Below, one piece after another: positions 36,601-46,180 of a stretch of 64,000 nt of DNA. The first letter of the stretch is position 1. Every line of letters begins with the position of its first letter. The DNA is from Serratia quinivorans. Its GTDB lineage: Bacteria; Pseudomonadota; Gammaproteobacteria; Enterobacterales; Enterobacteriaceae. Where the stretch lies: contig UGYN01000002.1 in assembly GCA_900457075.1 (NCBI GenBank), positions 3,782,001 to 3,846,000 on the forward strand, given 5' to 3'. The translations under genes and the position numbers were made by a program. The notes under the pieces were generated by a model that saw only the letters and a program-made list of their open reading frames with translations, made no database searches and was not told where the DNA came from.

Positions 36601-38642
36601 ATGATTGATCAACACTTCATGGGAAAACGCAGCCAAATAGCCAGAGCAATGGCGCTGGTATTGATTATTGCCCCTCAGGCTTATGCGCAGGAAGGGGAGG
36701 CAGAGCAGAAAAATAACGCCTCGCAGGAAGACCAACTGGTGGTCACCGCTTCCGGATTCAAGCAGAACAAGAAATATGCCCCGGCCAGCATTTCGGTTAT
36801 CGATCAAAAGACGCTCGAGAAGCAGAACAGCCACGATGTGGCCGAAGCGGTTCAGGATATTTCTGGCGTGTCGGTCAGCAATGGTGCCGGCACTGAGGTT
36901 TCCGGCGACGTTATGATCCGCGGTATGGACTCGAGTTACACCTCGTTCATGGTCAACAGCATTAAGCAGAATACCGGCGAATCCCGTCCCTATGGCCAGA
37001 ATGTCGGCACTGAAGCCGGCTTTTTACCGCCGGTGGCGGCCATCGATCGTATTGAGGTGATCCGTGGCCCGATGTCATCGCTGTACGGCTCGGACTCCAT
37101 CGGCGGCGTGGTCAACGTCATTACCAAAAAGCCGTTTGGCGTACGAGATTGGATGGGCTCGATCGCTGCAAACAGTTTCCTGCAACAACATCAGGAGTTC
37201 GGTAATACCCAACAGACCAACCTGTTCCTGATGGGCCCACTGGTACCCGATGTTCTGGGACTCAGCCTGTCGGCAGATTATCTCGATCGACGCGAGGGAC
37301 GAAAAACCCAACTCGTTCAGCAAGAACAACAAAAAGTCGATCGACATGACGCTCGGCTTTGCCGCCAATGAGACCAATTTGTTCGATCTGAACCTGGTTA
37401 AAGGGGAGAAAAAACGTAGCCGGACGGAAAAAGGTGGCGGTACGCCCTGGGGTTGGGATTTTGATCGTGACGCCCTGAACCTGACCCACTCAGGTTGGTA
37501 TGCGGAAGATAGCGTGGCCACCACCAGCTATTTCCAGTACGAAAAAGGCGAGTCGACCTTCCACACCAGCACGCTGGCGCCACAGCATATTCAGAGCGAG
37601 AATTATGTGCTGAACAGCCAAGCCAAGCTAAGCCTGGGTGAGCACAACCTGACCCTTGGCGCCAACTACAGCCGTGAAACGCTGAATGACGATTTTTATG
37701 CTGACAGCAAGCGGGCACCAGGGATTGAGCCCGTCACCAAAATCTCGCGCGACGGCTGGGCGCTGTTCGCCGAAGGACAATGGAATATTGATGATTTTTC
37801 ACTGACTACCTCGGCGCGTATGGATCGCGACAACTACTTTGGCACCCACATTAGCCCGAAACTCTATGGCAACTGGATCCTCGATTCCGCCTGGGCGCTG
37901 AAGGGCGGTGTTTCTTCCGGCTATAAAAAACCGTCGCTGCGGGAAAAACTCCGATCAATTCATTACGCCGCGTGGCAGTAACCCGCCTTATCCCTATCTG
38001 TCGGTGGGCAACAGCGAGTTGAAACCGGAAACCAGCCTGAACACCGAACTGGGGCTGTACTGGAACAACAATCGCGATCTTTCTTTTGACGCAACGGTGT
38101 TTTATACCGACTTCAAGGACAAGATCGCGGAGGTGAATATCTGTGAAGCGAGCGCGAACCACCCCTGCGTGGTTAACGGGTATAGCGCAGAATCCATCGA
38201 TAAGTATTTCAATATTGGCAAGGCCAACGTCTACGGTCTTGAGCTTAACGCAGACTGGCAGGCCACGGACCTTCTGAGTTTTAGCGCCAACTACACCTTC
38301 AACAAAAGCGAACAGAAGAACGGCGTTAATAAGGGTTATGCCCTGAATGACTTCCCGAAACACATGGCCAATTTATCCGCCAAGTGGGCAGCGACATCGG
38401 CGCTGGACGTCTGGTCCAAAGTCAATTATCGCAGCCGCAATGAGGAGACCGGCGACCATACCCGCTATGGCGCTTATGCTTTGCTCGATAGCGGGGTAAT
38501 TTACCACTTCGACAAACACACCCAGGTGATGGCGGGCGTGTACAACATTTTCGATAGTGCGCCAAAACGCACCACCAGTTGGGGAGAATATCCGCAGTTG
38601 GAAGGCCGTCGTTATAACCTCGGCTTACGCGTCGATTTCTAA
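36601..38642 (+). CDS. TonB-dependent catecholate siderophore receptor, IrgA/CirA/FepA-like (two one-base frameshifts)
   Basis: The protein starts at ATG 36601 (AGGAAT upstream) with a signal peptide ending 'PQAYAQ', TonB box 'DQLVVTAS', then plug motifs 'SISVIDQKTLEKQ', 'DVMIRGMDSSYT' and 'IEVIRGPMSSLYGSDSIGG'. The frame breaks at G3 37296-37298 (one extra) and A5 37944-37948 (one extra). Repair gives about 679 residues through barrel strands ('SVGNSELKPETSLNTELGLY') to the terminal 'YNLGLRVDF' with C-terminal Phe. Pieces: 36352-37371, 37250-37981, 37908-38642. Ligand is probably a catecholate siderophore, by resemblance to IrgA. Both breaks are at homopolymers. Confidence 0.85.
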
Positions 38643-38657
38643 CTTTTGCCGAGCAAA

Positions 38658-38690
38658 TTACCCGGCCGCTTGCCAACTGCGGCCGGGTTA
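38658..38690 (+). terminator. Rho-independent terminator after the catecholate receptor gene
   Basis: ACCCGGCCGC / GCGGCCGGGT perfect 10-bp stem (38660-38669 and 38679-38688), followed by a T-rich stretch. Confidence 0.75.
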
Positions 38691-38880
38691 GATCTTTTCT
38701 GCCGCTGATTTGATGAGTTAATACCGGAAGGGAATAGTCGGGAATATCCATTGATCAGATAAATACGAAAATGTGCACTATCCCCGGTTTTCGTGGGTGG
38801 CATCGTTCCCGAAGCTCTTCACTTGCTCAAAAAACAGGCGTAGAATTCGCTTCGTCTATTAATTGAGGTTGTAAATTATT

Positions 38881-38940
38881 ATGGTTGATCGTGAGTTGGG
38901 AAACTGGAAAGACTTCATCGAAGAGATGTTAGGCAACTGA
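38881..38940 (+). CDS. ypfM: Small protein YpfM (19 residues)
   Basis: ATG 38881 to TGA 38940 encodes MVDRELGNWKDFIEEMLGN. This is almost the same as the E. coli small protein YpfM (which starts M-I-E-R-E-L-G-N-W-K-D-F-I-E) that lies beside acrD. GAGG 13-16 nt upstream and the conservation of a 19-codon ORF argue that it is translated. It probably forms one amphipathic helix. A terminator follows at about 39021. It is too short for ordinary ORF calling and would be missed without family knowledge. Confidence 0.85.
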   Translation: MVDRELGNWKDFIEEMLGN

Positions 38941-39020
38941 CACTGCGTTGAGGTTGATAACAAGGTTGGTTTATTTGTTCGTGATTAAAGCACCCAGGGA
39001 ACGAGACACTCGTTCGAGAT

Positions 39021-39056
39021 AAAGCAGCATCGGTTTCCCGACGCTGCTTTTTTTTG
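39021..39056. terminator. Terminator between ypfM and acrD
   Basis: AAAGCAGC / GCTGCTTT stem (39021-39028, 39043-39050) with internal CG pairs and a run of eight Ts. The flanking genes converge, so it serves the ypfM transcript. Confidence 0.85.
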
Positions 39057-39060
39057 TCTG

Positions 39061-42000
39061 CTATTGCGCGACGTCTTGCGCTTTGGCGGTGGCTGCCGGC
39101 TTGCCTGGGAAGCGGCGGCGTACCAGCACAAAGAACAGCGGTACGAAGTAAATTGCCAGCAGGGTGGCGGAAATCATACCGCCCATCACCCCGGTACCCA
39201 CCGCATGCTGGCTGCCTGAGCCGGCCCCACTGCTGATGGTCATCGGCAGTACGCCGAAGATAAAGGCCAGCGAGGTCATCAGGATCGGCCGCAGGCGCAT
39301 GCGTGAGGCTTCCAATGTGGCTGACATCAAATCCTGACCTTTCTGGTTTAGCTCGTTGGCGAATTCGACGATCAAAATGGCGTTTTTCGCCGACAGCCCG
39401 ATGATGGTCAGCATCCCGACCTGGAAGTAAACGTCATTCTCCAGTCCGCGCAGCCAGGTAGCCGCAACTGCACCAATCAGGCCCAGTGGCACCACCAGCA
39501 TCACCGAGAATGGGATCGACCAGCTCTCATACAGCGCCGCCAGACACAGGAACACCACCAACAGCGAAATGGCATACAGCGCCGGTGCCTGCGAGCCGGA
39601 CAGGCGTTCCTGGTAGGACATGGCGGTCCATTCCAGACCGAAGCCGGTCGGTAACTGGCTGACAATCTTTTCCATTTCGGCCATTGCGGTACCACTGCTG
39701 ACACCCTCTGCCGCTTCGCCCACAATTTCCAGCGCTGAGCTGCCGTTATAACGTTCCAGACGTGGGGAGCCATATTCCCAGTGGGAGGTGGCAAAGGCGC
39801 TGAACGGCACCATGCCACCCGCGCTATTGCGCACGAACCATTTATCGATGTCGCCAGGCAGCATGCGGAACGGTGCGGCGGCCTGCACATAGACTTTTTT
39901 CACCCGACCGCGGTCGACGAAGTCGTTAACGTAGGTGGAGCCCCAGGCGGTCGACAGCGTGTTGTTGATGTCATCAATTGAAACACCCAGCGCCTGGGCT
40001 TTGCGTTGGTCAATATCAATTTGCAGCTGCGGGCTGTCATCCAGGCCATTGTGGCGCACGCGGGACAGCAACGGGTTAGCTGCGGCCAGTTGCAGCAGTT
40101 GATTGCGTGCCGCCATCAGTTTGTCGTGACCCAGGCCGGCGTGGTCTTCAAGTTCCATATCGAAGCCGGAAGAATTGCCCAGACCGGTAATCGCCGGTGG
40201 ACTGCTGGCAATCACCCGCGCCTCGATAATCTGGTTAAATTCCTTGGTGGCGCGATCGATGATATCGAATGAGCTGTTGGCACCGGAGGTACGCAAATCC
40301 CAGTCTTTCAAGCGAATAAACATGCGTGCCACGTTCTGCCCGTTCCCACCGGGGCCGGCGCCAATGGTAGAGAACACTGACAGCACGTCCTGTTTTTCTT
40401 TGGTCAGGAAATAGTGTTCAACTTTTTCCACCACTTTGGTGGTCTGCTGCAGGGTTGAACCCGGCGGCAATTGCACCTGGACGGTGAATACGCCGCGGTC
40501 TTCCTGCGGCAGGAAGGAGGTCGGCAACTTGATAAACAGTAACGCCATGCCGCCGAGCAGTAACAGGTAAATCACTATATAACGCACACTGGAGTGCAGC
40601 ACCCGCGCCACGCCGCGCTCGTAGCGGTCGGCGTTGCGGTTGAACATGCGGTTGAACCAGCCGAAGAAGCCGCGCTTGCCGTGATGGTGGCCTTTGGCAA
40701 TGGGTTTGAGCAGTGTGGCGCACAGGGCAGGGGTGAGGATCATCGCCACCAGCACCGACAGCACCATGGCAGAAACAATGGTGATCGAGAACTGGCGGTA
40801 AATGGCGCCGGTGGTACCGCCGAAGAACGCCATTGGGATAAACACCGCCGACAACACCATGGCGATGCCGACCAGCGCACTCTGGATCTGCCCCATGGAT
40901 TTGCGAGTGGCATCCCTGGGCGACAGGCCTTCTTCGCTCATCACGCGTTCGACGTTTTCCACCACCACGATGGCGTCATCCACCAATAGCCCGATGGCCA
41001 GCACCATGGCGAACATGGTCAGGGTGTTGATACTGAATCCGCAGGCCGAAAGAATGGCAAAGGTGCCCATCAACACTACCGGCACGGCGATGGTCGGGAT
41101 CAGCGTGGCGCGGAAGTTCTGCAGGAACAGGTACATCACCAGGAACACCAGCACAATGGCTTCCAGCAGGGTTTTTACCACGTCTTTGATTGAGGCCTTA
41201 ACGAACGGGGTGGTTTCATAGGCGACCTTCGCCTCCAGCCCATGCGGGAAATACTGCGACAGCTCGGCGATTTTATCCTTCACCAACTGATCGGTTTGCA
41301 ACTCATTGGCACCGGAGGCCAGCTTGATGTTCATGCCGGCGGCCTGCATGCCGTTATAGCGGCTGAGATAGTCATAGTTTTCGCCACCCAGTTCGATGGT
41401 GGCAACATCGCCAAGCGTGACTAATGAACCGTCCTGGTTGACTCGCAGGGTAATTTTTTGGAATTGTTCAGGCGTTTGCAACTGAGACTGTGCATTGATG
41501 GTGGCGTTAAGCGCCTGTTTATCGACGGAGGGTGTACCGCCGAGCTGACCGACGGCGACCTGGGCGTTCTGCGATTGGATCGCGCTGACGACGTCTTGGG
41601 TGGTGAGCTGGTAACTGTTAAGTTTGTTGGGATCGAGCCAGATGCGCATGGCGTATTGCGAACCGTAAACGTCCATACTGCCCACGCCGTTGATGCGGCT
41701 GAGCGGATCCTGCAGATTGGAAACGATGTAATCGGCAATGTCCTGCTTGTCCATGCTGCCGTCGGTGGAAACGAAGGCCACCATCATCAGCGTGGTATCA
41801 CCGGATTTCGACACCGTCACGCCCTGGGTCTGCACGGCCTGCGGCAGTCGTTTAATCGCCGCCTGCAGTTGGTTTTGTACCTGCTGCATCGCCTCGTTGG
41901 GGTCGGTACCTGCTTCAAAGGTCAGCGTTACCGTGGCTCGCCCGGTGTTGGTGCTCTGCGACGACATATACATCATGTTGTCCAGGCCCGTCATGTTCTG

Positions 42001-42198
42001 TTCGATAATCTGGGTGACGGTGTTTTCCAGCGTCTGTGCCGAAGCACCTGGATAGGTGGCGCTAATGCGAACGTTCGGCGGCGCCAGATTCGGGTATTGT
42101 TCCACCGGTAAGGAAAAAATCGCCAAGGCGCCGGTCAGGCAAAGAATAATTGCCAGGACCCAGGCGAAAATCGGGCGATCAATAAAAAAATTGGCCAT
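39061..42198 (-). CDS. acrD: Multidrug efflux RND permease AcrD
   Basis: This 1045-residue inner-membrane RND pump subunit works with AcrA-type and TolC-type partners to expel aminoglycosides, bile salts and other amphiphiles. Twelve TM segments and two large periplasmic loops fit the family. The proton-relay aspartates are in '[18 protein letters not shown]' and the partner Lys in '[17 protein letters not shown]'. Full-length colinearity with E. coli AcrD (1037 aa), plus the adjacent ypfM and narQ, favours AcrD over AcrB. No acrA-like gene is beside it, as in E. coli. A palindrome CCGTTAACGG (42380-42389) lies in the 267-bp upstream gap. Confidence 0.92.
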   Translation of the reverse strand: MANFFIDRPIFAWVLAIILCLTGALAIFSLPVEQYPNLAPPNVRISATYPGASAQTLENTVTQIIEQNMTGLDNMMYMSSQSTNTGRATVTLTFEAGTDPNEAMQQVQNQLQAAIKRLPQAVQTQGVTVSKSGDTTLMMVAFVSTDGSMDKQDIADYIVSNLQDPLSRINGVGSMDVYGSQYAMRIWLDPNKLNSYQLTTQDVVSAIQSQNAQVAVGQLGGTPSVDKQALNATINAQSQLQTPEQFQKITLRVNQDGSLVTLGDVATIELGGENYDYLSRYNGMQAAGMNIKLASGANELQTDQLVKDKIAELSQYFPHGLEAKVAYETTPFVKASIKDVVKTLLEAIVLVFLVMYLFLQNFRATLIPTIAVPVVLMGTFAILSACGFSINTLTMFAMVLAIGLLVDDAIVVVENVERVMSEEGLSPRDATRKSMGQIQSALVGIAMVLSAVFIPMAFFGGTTGAIYRQFSITIVSAMVLSVLVAMILTPALCATLLKPIAKGHHHGKRGFFGWFNRMFNRNADRYERGVARVLHSSVRYIVIYLLLLGGMALLFIKLPTSFLPQEDRGVFTVQVQLPPGSTLQQTTKVVEKVEHYFLTKEKQDVLSVFSTIGAGPGGNGQNVARMFIRLKDWDLRTSGANSSFDIIDRATKEFNQIIEARVIASSPPAITGLGNSSGFDMELEDHAGLGHDKLMAARNQLLQLAAANPLLSRVRHNGLDDSPQLQIDIDQRKAQALGVSIDDINNTLSTAWGSTYVNDFVDRGRVKKVYVQAAAPFRMLPGDIDKWFVRNSAGGMVPFSAFATSHWEYGSPRLERYNGSSALEIVGEAAEGVSSGTAMAEMEKIVSQLPTGFGLEWTAMSYQERLSGSQAPALYAISLLVVFLCLAALYESWSIPFSVMLVVPLGLIGAVAATWLRGLENDVYFQVGMLTIIGLSAKNAILIVEFANELNQKGQDLMSATLEASRMRLRPILMTSLAFIFGVLPMTISSGAGSGSQHAVGTGVMGGMISATLLAIYFVPLFFVLVRRRFPGKPAATAKAQDVAQ

Positions 42199-42465
42199 GC
42201 AGCGCGAACCTCGTTATGACTTGTTCTATCTTTAAGACGCATCGGAATTGCGTTTTCTCAGTGGCTGGGAAGGATTCCGGCACTTATGCACTTTACGCGT
42301 GAAGGGGGGGGAAAGCGTGGAGAAAAAAAGGAGATAATGTAAATAACGGTAGAAGAAACCCCTAATTACACCGTCATTACCGTTAACGGCGCGATTAAGA
42401 CAATTTAATGACAATCAATGGCCTGAGTATTCGGGATTGTCAAAAAATAATCAGGACTCACTTTA

Positions 42466-42759
42466 ATGCAGGAGCAAGGCATGGAAATTAACCCGGTATT
42501 TGCCCGTCGTCTTTATCTGTGCTGGCTGATTAGCCATAGCGAACGGCCAAACGTCCCGCGTCTGATGGAGCTGACCGGCTGGCCGCGCCGGACCCTGCAA
42601 GACGTGTTGAAAGCCTTGCCCGGTCTGGGGGTAGAGCTGCAGTTTATTCAGCAGGGCGTACGTAATAACGACGGTTTCTATCAGTTGGAAAACTGGGGAC
42701 CGATCAACAAGGGCTGGGTTCACCAGCATCATCAGGCGCTGCTTGCCGCCATCGAATAA
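42466..42759 (+). CDS. Small winged-helix-turn-helix protein (HTH_43-like)
   Basis: The product is 97 residues, or 92 from the internal ATG at 42481 ('MEINPVFARRLYLCWLI'), which has GGAGCAAGGC just before it and is the more likely start. 'VPRLMELTGWPRRTLQDVLK' reads as the recognition helix region of a winged-helix domain; the C-terminal 'WGPINKGWVHQHHQALLAAI' is shared with small uncharacterised enterobacterial proteins. No effector domain. It lies between acrD (divergent) and narP (convergent) and could regulate acrD, which is speculative. Confidence 0.7.
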   Translation: MQEQGMEINPVFARRLYLCWLISHSERPNVPRLMELTGWPRRTLQDVLKALPGLGVELQFIQQGVRNNDGFYQLENWGPINKGWVHQHHQALLAAIE

Positions 42760-42762
42760 AGC

Positions 42763-42782
42763 CTCCCCGGCATGCCGGGGAG
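42763..42782. terminator. Palindromic hairpin between the winged-helix gene and narP
   Basis: CTCCCCGGCATGCCGGGGAG, a perfect 20-bp palindrome between two convergent stop codons. Confidence 0.65.
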
Positions 42783-42785
42783 AGA

Positions 42786-43418
42786 TTATTGACTCTTGTG
42801 CTCCAGGTACATCACCGTTGCCGCCACGCGTGAACGTACATCCAGTTTGCGCAGCATATTGCGAATATGTACTTTCACCGTCTCTTCAGAAATGTGCAAC
42901 TGGGCCGCTACCTGCTTATTGGAAAGGCCACGCGCCACTTCCTGCAGCACGTCCAGCTCGCGTTCGGTCAGTTCGGCAAAGGGGTCGTGTTGTTCACTAC
43001 GGGATGACAGATAGTCCGCGACCGCGTCGCTGATCACGTTCTTTCCTTCCGCCGCCGCGCGAATGTGTTCCAGCAACTGTTCCGGTTCGCTGTCTTTCAG
43101 CAGGTAGCCGTCGGCACCGGCGTCGATCAACGCGTACACGTCGCTGCGTGAGTCTGACACCGTCAGCACGATAATACGGGCATCCACACCTTCATTACGC
43201 AGCGCTTTCAGCGTGTCCAGGCCGGACAAACCCTTCATATTCAGATCGAGCAGGATCACGTCCGGCGTGTGTTGCAGCGCGAGCGTAATGGCTTCGTTGC
43301 CGTTGCTGGCTTCGGCCAGCACGGTAAACAGCGGATCCAGCCCCAGCAGTTGTTTGATGCCGCGGCGCATCAGCGGGTGGTCGTCGACGATCATCACTCG
43401 GTAATTCTTCATCACCAT
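42786..43418 (-). CDS. narP: Nitrate/nitrite response regulator NarP
   Basis: The protein has 210 residues from ATG 43418 (AGGGAG 8 nt upstream). The receiver domain has the acidic pair D12-D13, phosphoacceptor Asp58 in 'VILLDLNMKGLSG' and Lys in 'YLLKDSEPE'. A LuxR/FixJ-type C-terminal HTH follows ('LTERELDVLQEVARGLSNKQ', 'ISEETVKVHIRNMLRKLDVR'). NarP controls anaerobic respiratory genes. The cognate sensor NarQ is encoded 163 bp upstream on the same strand, unlike E. coli where narP lies elsewhere. Confidence 0.92.
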   Translation of the reverse strand: MVMKNYRVMIVDDHPLMRRGIKQLLGLDPLFTVLAEASNGNEAITLALQHTPDVILLDLNMKGLSGLDTLKALRNEGVDARIIVLTVSDSRSDVYALIDAGADGYLLKDSEPEQLLEHIRAAAEGKNVISDAVADYLSSRSEQHDPFAELTERELDVLQEVARGLSNKQVAAQLHISEETVKVHIRNMLRKLDVRSRVAATVMYLEHKSQ

Positions 43419-43580
43419 GAAATATGCTCCCTGTAGCGAGTAAAGCCACTCAAACGCGCCGTGCAGCACGCTTCACAGTGGGACAGACTCTTATAAAATA
43501 GTGGCGATTGGCGCCACGAACATCCTGAAATAGACCGTTAGACTCAGCTAAACCGTAACGAAGAGTGAACAGTCCTGATT

Positions 43581-45263
43581 TTATGGCGGGAATGTCAGGC
43601 GGACTTCCGTGCCGTCCGGCTCACCCCGCTGGATGCGCAGCGTTCCTCCCAGTCGCGCAGCGCGCTCGCTCATGATGGTCAGACCATAGTGACCTTCAGG
43701 TTCATTCAGGCTGGCGATGCCGCAACCGTCGTCAGCGATGCTGATGCTGTTATCACCCTCGGCCGTCATTTCGCAGCGAATGACGATTTCCTGTGCTTGG
43801 GCATGTTTGATGGCGTTAAGCACCGCTTCGCGCACAATCTGTAGCGCATGCACCTGCTGCTGGGCATTGAGCGCCTGGGAAGAAAGCCGACAGTGTAACT
43901 GAATCCGTGCGTCAGTAAGAACCTTTAATGGCGCCAGCAACTGGTGCAGCGCGGTGTTCAAATCGGCCTCCTGAATGTTCAGGCGGAAGGTGGTCAGCAG
44001 TTCGCGCAGTTGGCGATAGGCGTCGGCCAGCGCCTGGTCAAAATCGCTAATAATCTCTTGGGCTTCAGGGGTGCTGTCCGCCAGCGTGCGCCTGAGCAGG
44101 GTTAACTGAATACGCAAGAACGACAGCGCCTGTGCCAGAGAATCGTGCAGCTCGCGGGCGATGGTGGCACGTTCTTCCATCAGCAAGAATTGCATATGCT
44201 GTTTCTGCGCGCGGTTAAAATAAACCCCACGACTCAGCATATTGGCCACGCTCTGCATCAGGTGCGGATGTGGTGGCTGTTCCTTATGCTGCCAACTCAG
44301 TTCACCCAGCGGTTTGTCGCCCTGGATAATGGTCAGCGATTGCCAGGCCAGCGTCGGCGAAGGGCGGCCGCTGCGCAATTGCCATTCGCTGAGGCTGTCC
44401 GCCACGTTTAGCCGGATGCAGTGCAAATCTTCACTTTGGCGCACGATGTGCAGGATCTTCTCAAATGCCTGCTGGTCTATCTGCCGCACGTTAAGTGCTT
44501 GCGAGCAGTTGTACAGCACCTCCAGCGTCTTGTTCGCCTGTTGCAGACGCTGGGTTTTCTCCTGCACTTTCTGCTCCAGCGACTCATACAACTTGGCCAG
44601 GTCGCCCGACATGGCGGTAAAGGCCTGCGACAAAACGCCCAGCTCATTCGGCAGGGCGGTATCCAGCGGTGGGTGGTTAAAGTCCCGCTGTTGCACGCGC
44701 TGGCTGGCATCCACCAGGTGCTTTAACGGTGCCACCACCTGACGGCGCATAAAACGGATGCAAAACAGCACCAGGCCGATGATGGCGATAAAACCCAGCA
44801 TGCTGATGGCCGCCACAATAGTCAGTTTCAGCTCGGAATAACGCTGTAGCGCCAACACGAAATGGTCAATCTGGTTAACATAGCCGGCGATATTGGCCTG
44901 ATAGTCGGCCGACTGGCCGGCCTGGATCTGCTGCGCCAAGGGTTGCCAGGCATGCTGCAAAGACAGGTACTTTTCCCGCACTTCCGCAGGCACGTAAAAA
45001 CGATCCAGCTTCTGCAACGCCGGGGCCTGCAGGGATTGCCGATATTGTAATAGATGCTGTTCCAGCTCCGGAGCCGGGCCAGTGAGATCGTAGGCCAGCC
45101 GGTAGCTCTGCATGCGCAGCGAACCGGCAATGTTGACCGCTTCGGCGTCACGCAGGCTGTCAGCCACGGTGGTTAGCGCCAGCCCGGTAGAGAGCACGGA
45201 CAAAATCACAATGCAAAACAGCGCCTTGGCCAGGCTGCTGGTCACTGAACGTTTAACAAGCAA
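43581..45263 (-). CDS. narQ: Nitrate/nitrite sensor histidine kinase NarQ
   Basis: The protein has 560 residues: TM1 (about 12-32), a periplasmic helical sensor with the P-box 'NIAGSLRMQSYRLAYDL' (44-60) that binds nitrate, TM2 (about 148-170), HAMP, a cysteine-containing central region ('YNCSQALN'), and a HisKA_3 dimer domain with phospho-His373 in 'ARELHDSLAQALSFLRIQ'. A GHKL ATPase ('REAVLNAIKHAQA', 'IADDGCGI', 'GHYGLTIMSERA') ends the protein. It is adjacent to acrD as in E. coli and precedes narP. Confidence 0.95.
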   Translation of the reverse strand: MLVKRSVTSSLAKALFCIVILSVLSTGLALTTVADSLRDAEAVNIAGSLRMQSYRLAYDLTGPAPELEQHLLQYRQSLQAPALQKLDRFYVPAEVREKYLSLQHAWQPLAQQIQAGQSADYQANIAGYVNQIDHFVLALQRYSELKLTIVAAISMLGFIAIIGLVLFCIRFMRRQVVAPLKHLVDASQRVQQRDFNHPPLDTALPNELGVLSQAFTAMSGDLAKLYESLEQKVQEKTQRLQQANKTLEVLYNCSQALNVRQIDQQAFEKILHIVRQSEDLHCIRLNVADSLSEWQLRSGRPSPTLAWQSLTIIQGDKPLGELSWQHKEQPPHPHLMQSVANMLSRGVYFNRAQKQHMQFLLMEERATIARELHDSLAQALSFLRIQLTLLRRTLADSTPEAQEIISDFDQALADAYRQLRELLTTFRLNIQEADLNTALHQLLAPLKVLTDARIQLHCRLSSQALNAQQQVHALQIVREAVLNAIKHAQAQEIVIRCEMTAEGDNSISIADDGCGIASLNEPEGHYGLTIMSERAARLGGTLRIQRGEPDGTEVRLTFPP

Positions 45264-46180
45264 TCATGCATCCTTTTCTCGCGGGCGATGAGCATCACCG
45301 GGTTTCATTCGAAAGCAAAATTATAAGTTTTGCAACTAAAATGCGTAGCGTTTTGCATGAAATTGGCTGCCATCGTCACAAAAGGTGGCCGCTGTATAAT
45401 CAACTAGATAGCGAGTAAGTGGAAATCGCAGGGCTAAAATTCCGCCCCCCATCGGTAATTGATTGATCTGGCGCAAACTACTCCTGCATTTACCCCTTTA
45501 GGGTTAAGGTAATGGAAGTAACACAATGAAGTAAAAGGAATTATTTCATTCAATGTCCACACATTGACCACATTGACCACATCGACATAAACGCCCCGTT
45601 TTTCGGGGCTTTATCATATCCTTTCTTGCCATTGCTGACTGCTGACCACCCGCGATCGTCTGCCGATCCAATTGCTGCAACTTTTGCAAAGCGACACTGC
45701 TGCACAAACTACCCGCCAACCCGCGCCGTTACTGGCTTTCATGTGCTGCCCGCAACTTGTTACGACGTCGCATTTTATCGCGACGATCCAGACGGAAAGT
45801 AATGTGATCCATTTTAAACCAATCACTTAGCGATAGCGCCCCAGGCGTCGCGCTGGGCGTTCTTTGCAAAATACTGAAATTTATTGCACCGCGTGCAATT
45901 GGCCGTGCTTGTCAGAACCCCAGCCACGGCGCGGGCTGGCGGTGGCGTTTGCACCAAAATTCTTTTGCAATATTTTTAGTACGCAAAACGTGCAGGCGGG
46001 TGCGGTGTAGCGCCGATTCCGTCGGTTGAGTATTCCGTCCCGTCAAATTCTGGTGGCGTGGGCGGTCTGTGGTGCGGTGTTTGATGGTGCGCAGGCGTGC
46101 GCGTGTGGCGTCGCGGGTGCGGCGCTCTATAGGCGTGTCAGGCGGTCATATTGGAGTGAGGGCGGAGGACTCCGCCCAGA
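45264..46180. other. Junction region between narQ and the prophage late genes
   Basis: This 917-bp stretch holds no long ORF. It contains the narQ promoter area with a NarP-like box, three tandem 9-mers (45561-45587), a GCCCCG/CGGGGC terminator-like hairpin (45593-45609), three minus-strand mini-ORFs (45823-45954, 45729-45812, 45546-45632) and a GGGCGGA/TCCGCCC hairpin at the end of the late operon (46160-46177). The left attachment site must lie here or close by, but its exact position cannot be fixed from one end. No tRNA gene was recognised. Confidence 0.6.
45463..45506. promoter_or_regulatory. NarP/NarL-type 7-2-7 operator with nearby FNR-like half site
   Basis: TACCCCT-TT-AGGGTTA (45491-45506) closely follows the NarP/NarL 7-2-7 inverted heptamer arrangement (one mismatch in the right heptamer). 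TTGAT-N4-CGCAA at 45463-45476 resembles an FNR site with one good half. They lie upstream of narQ on its far side, facing the prophage. They could autoregulate narQ or belong to a rightward gene now separated by the prophage. Confidence 0.45.

Noticed and set aside
45264..45613. tRNA gene as phage attachment site next to narQ
   Set aside because: No cloverleaf-compatible sequence with a T-loop GTTCRA-type motif was found.
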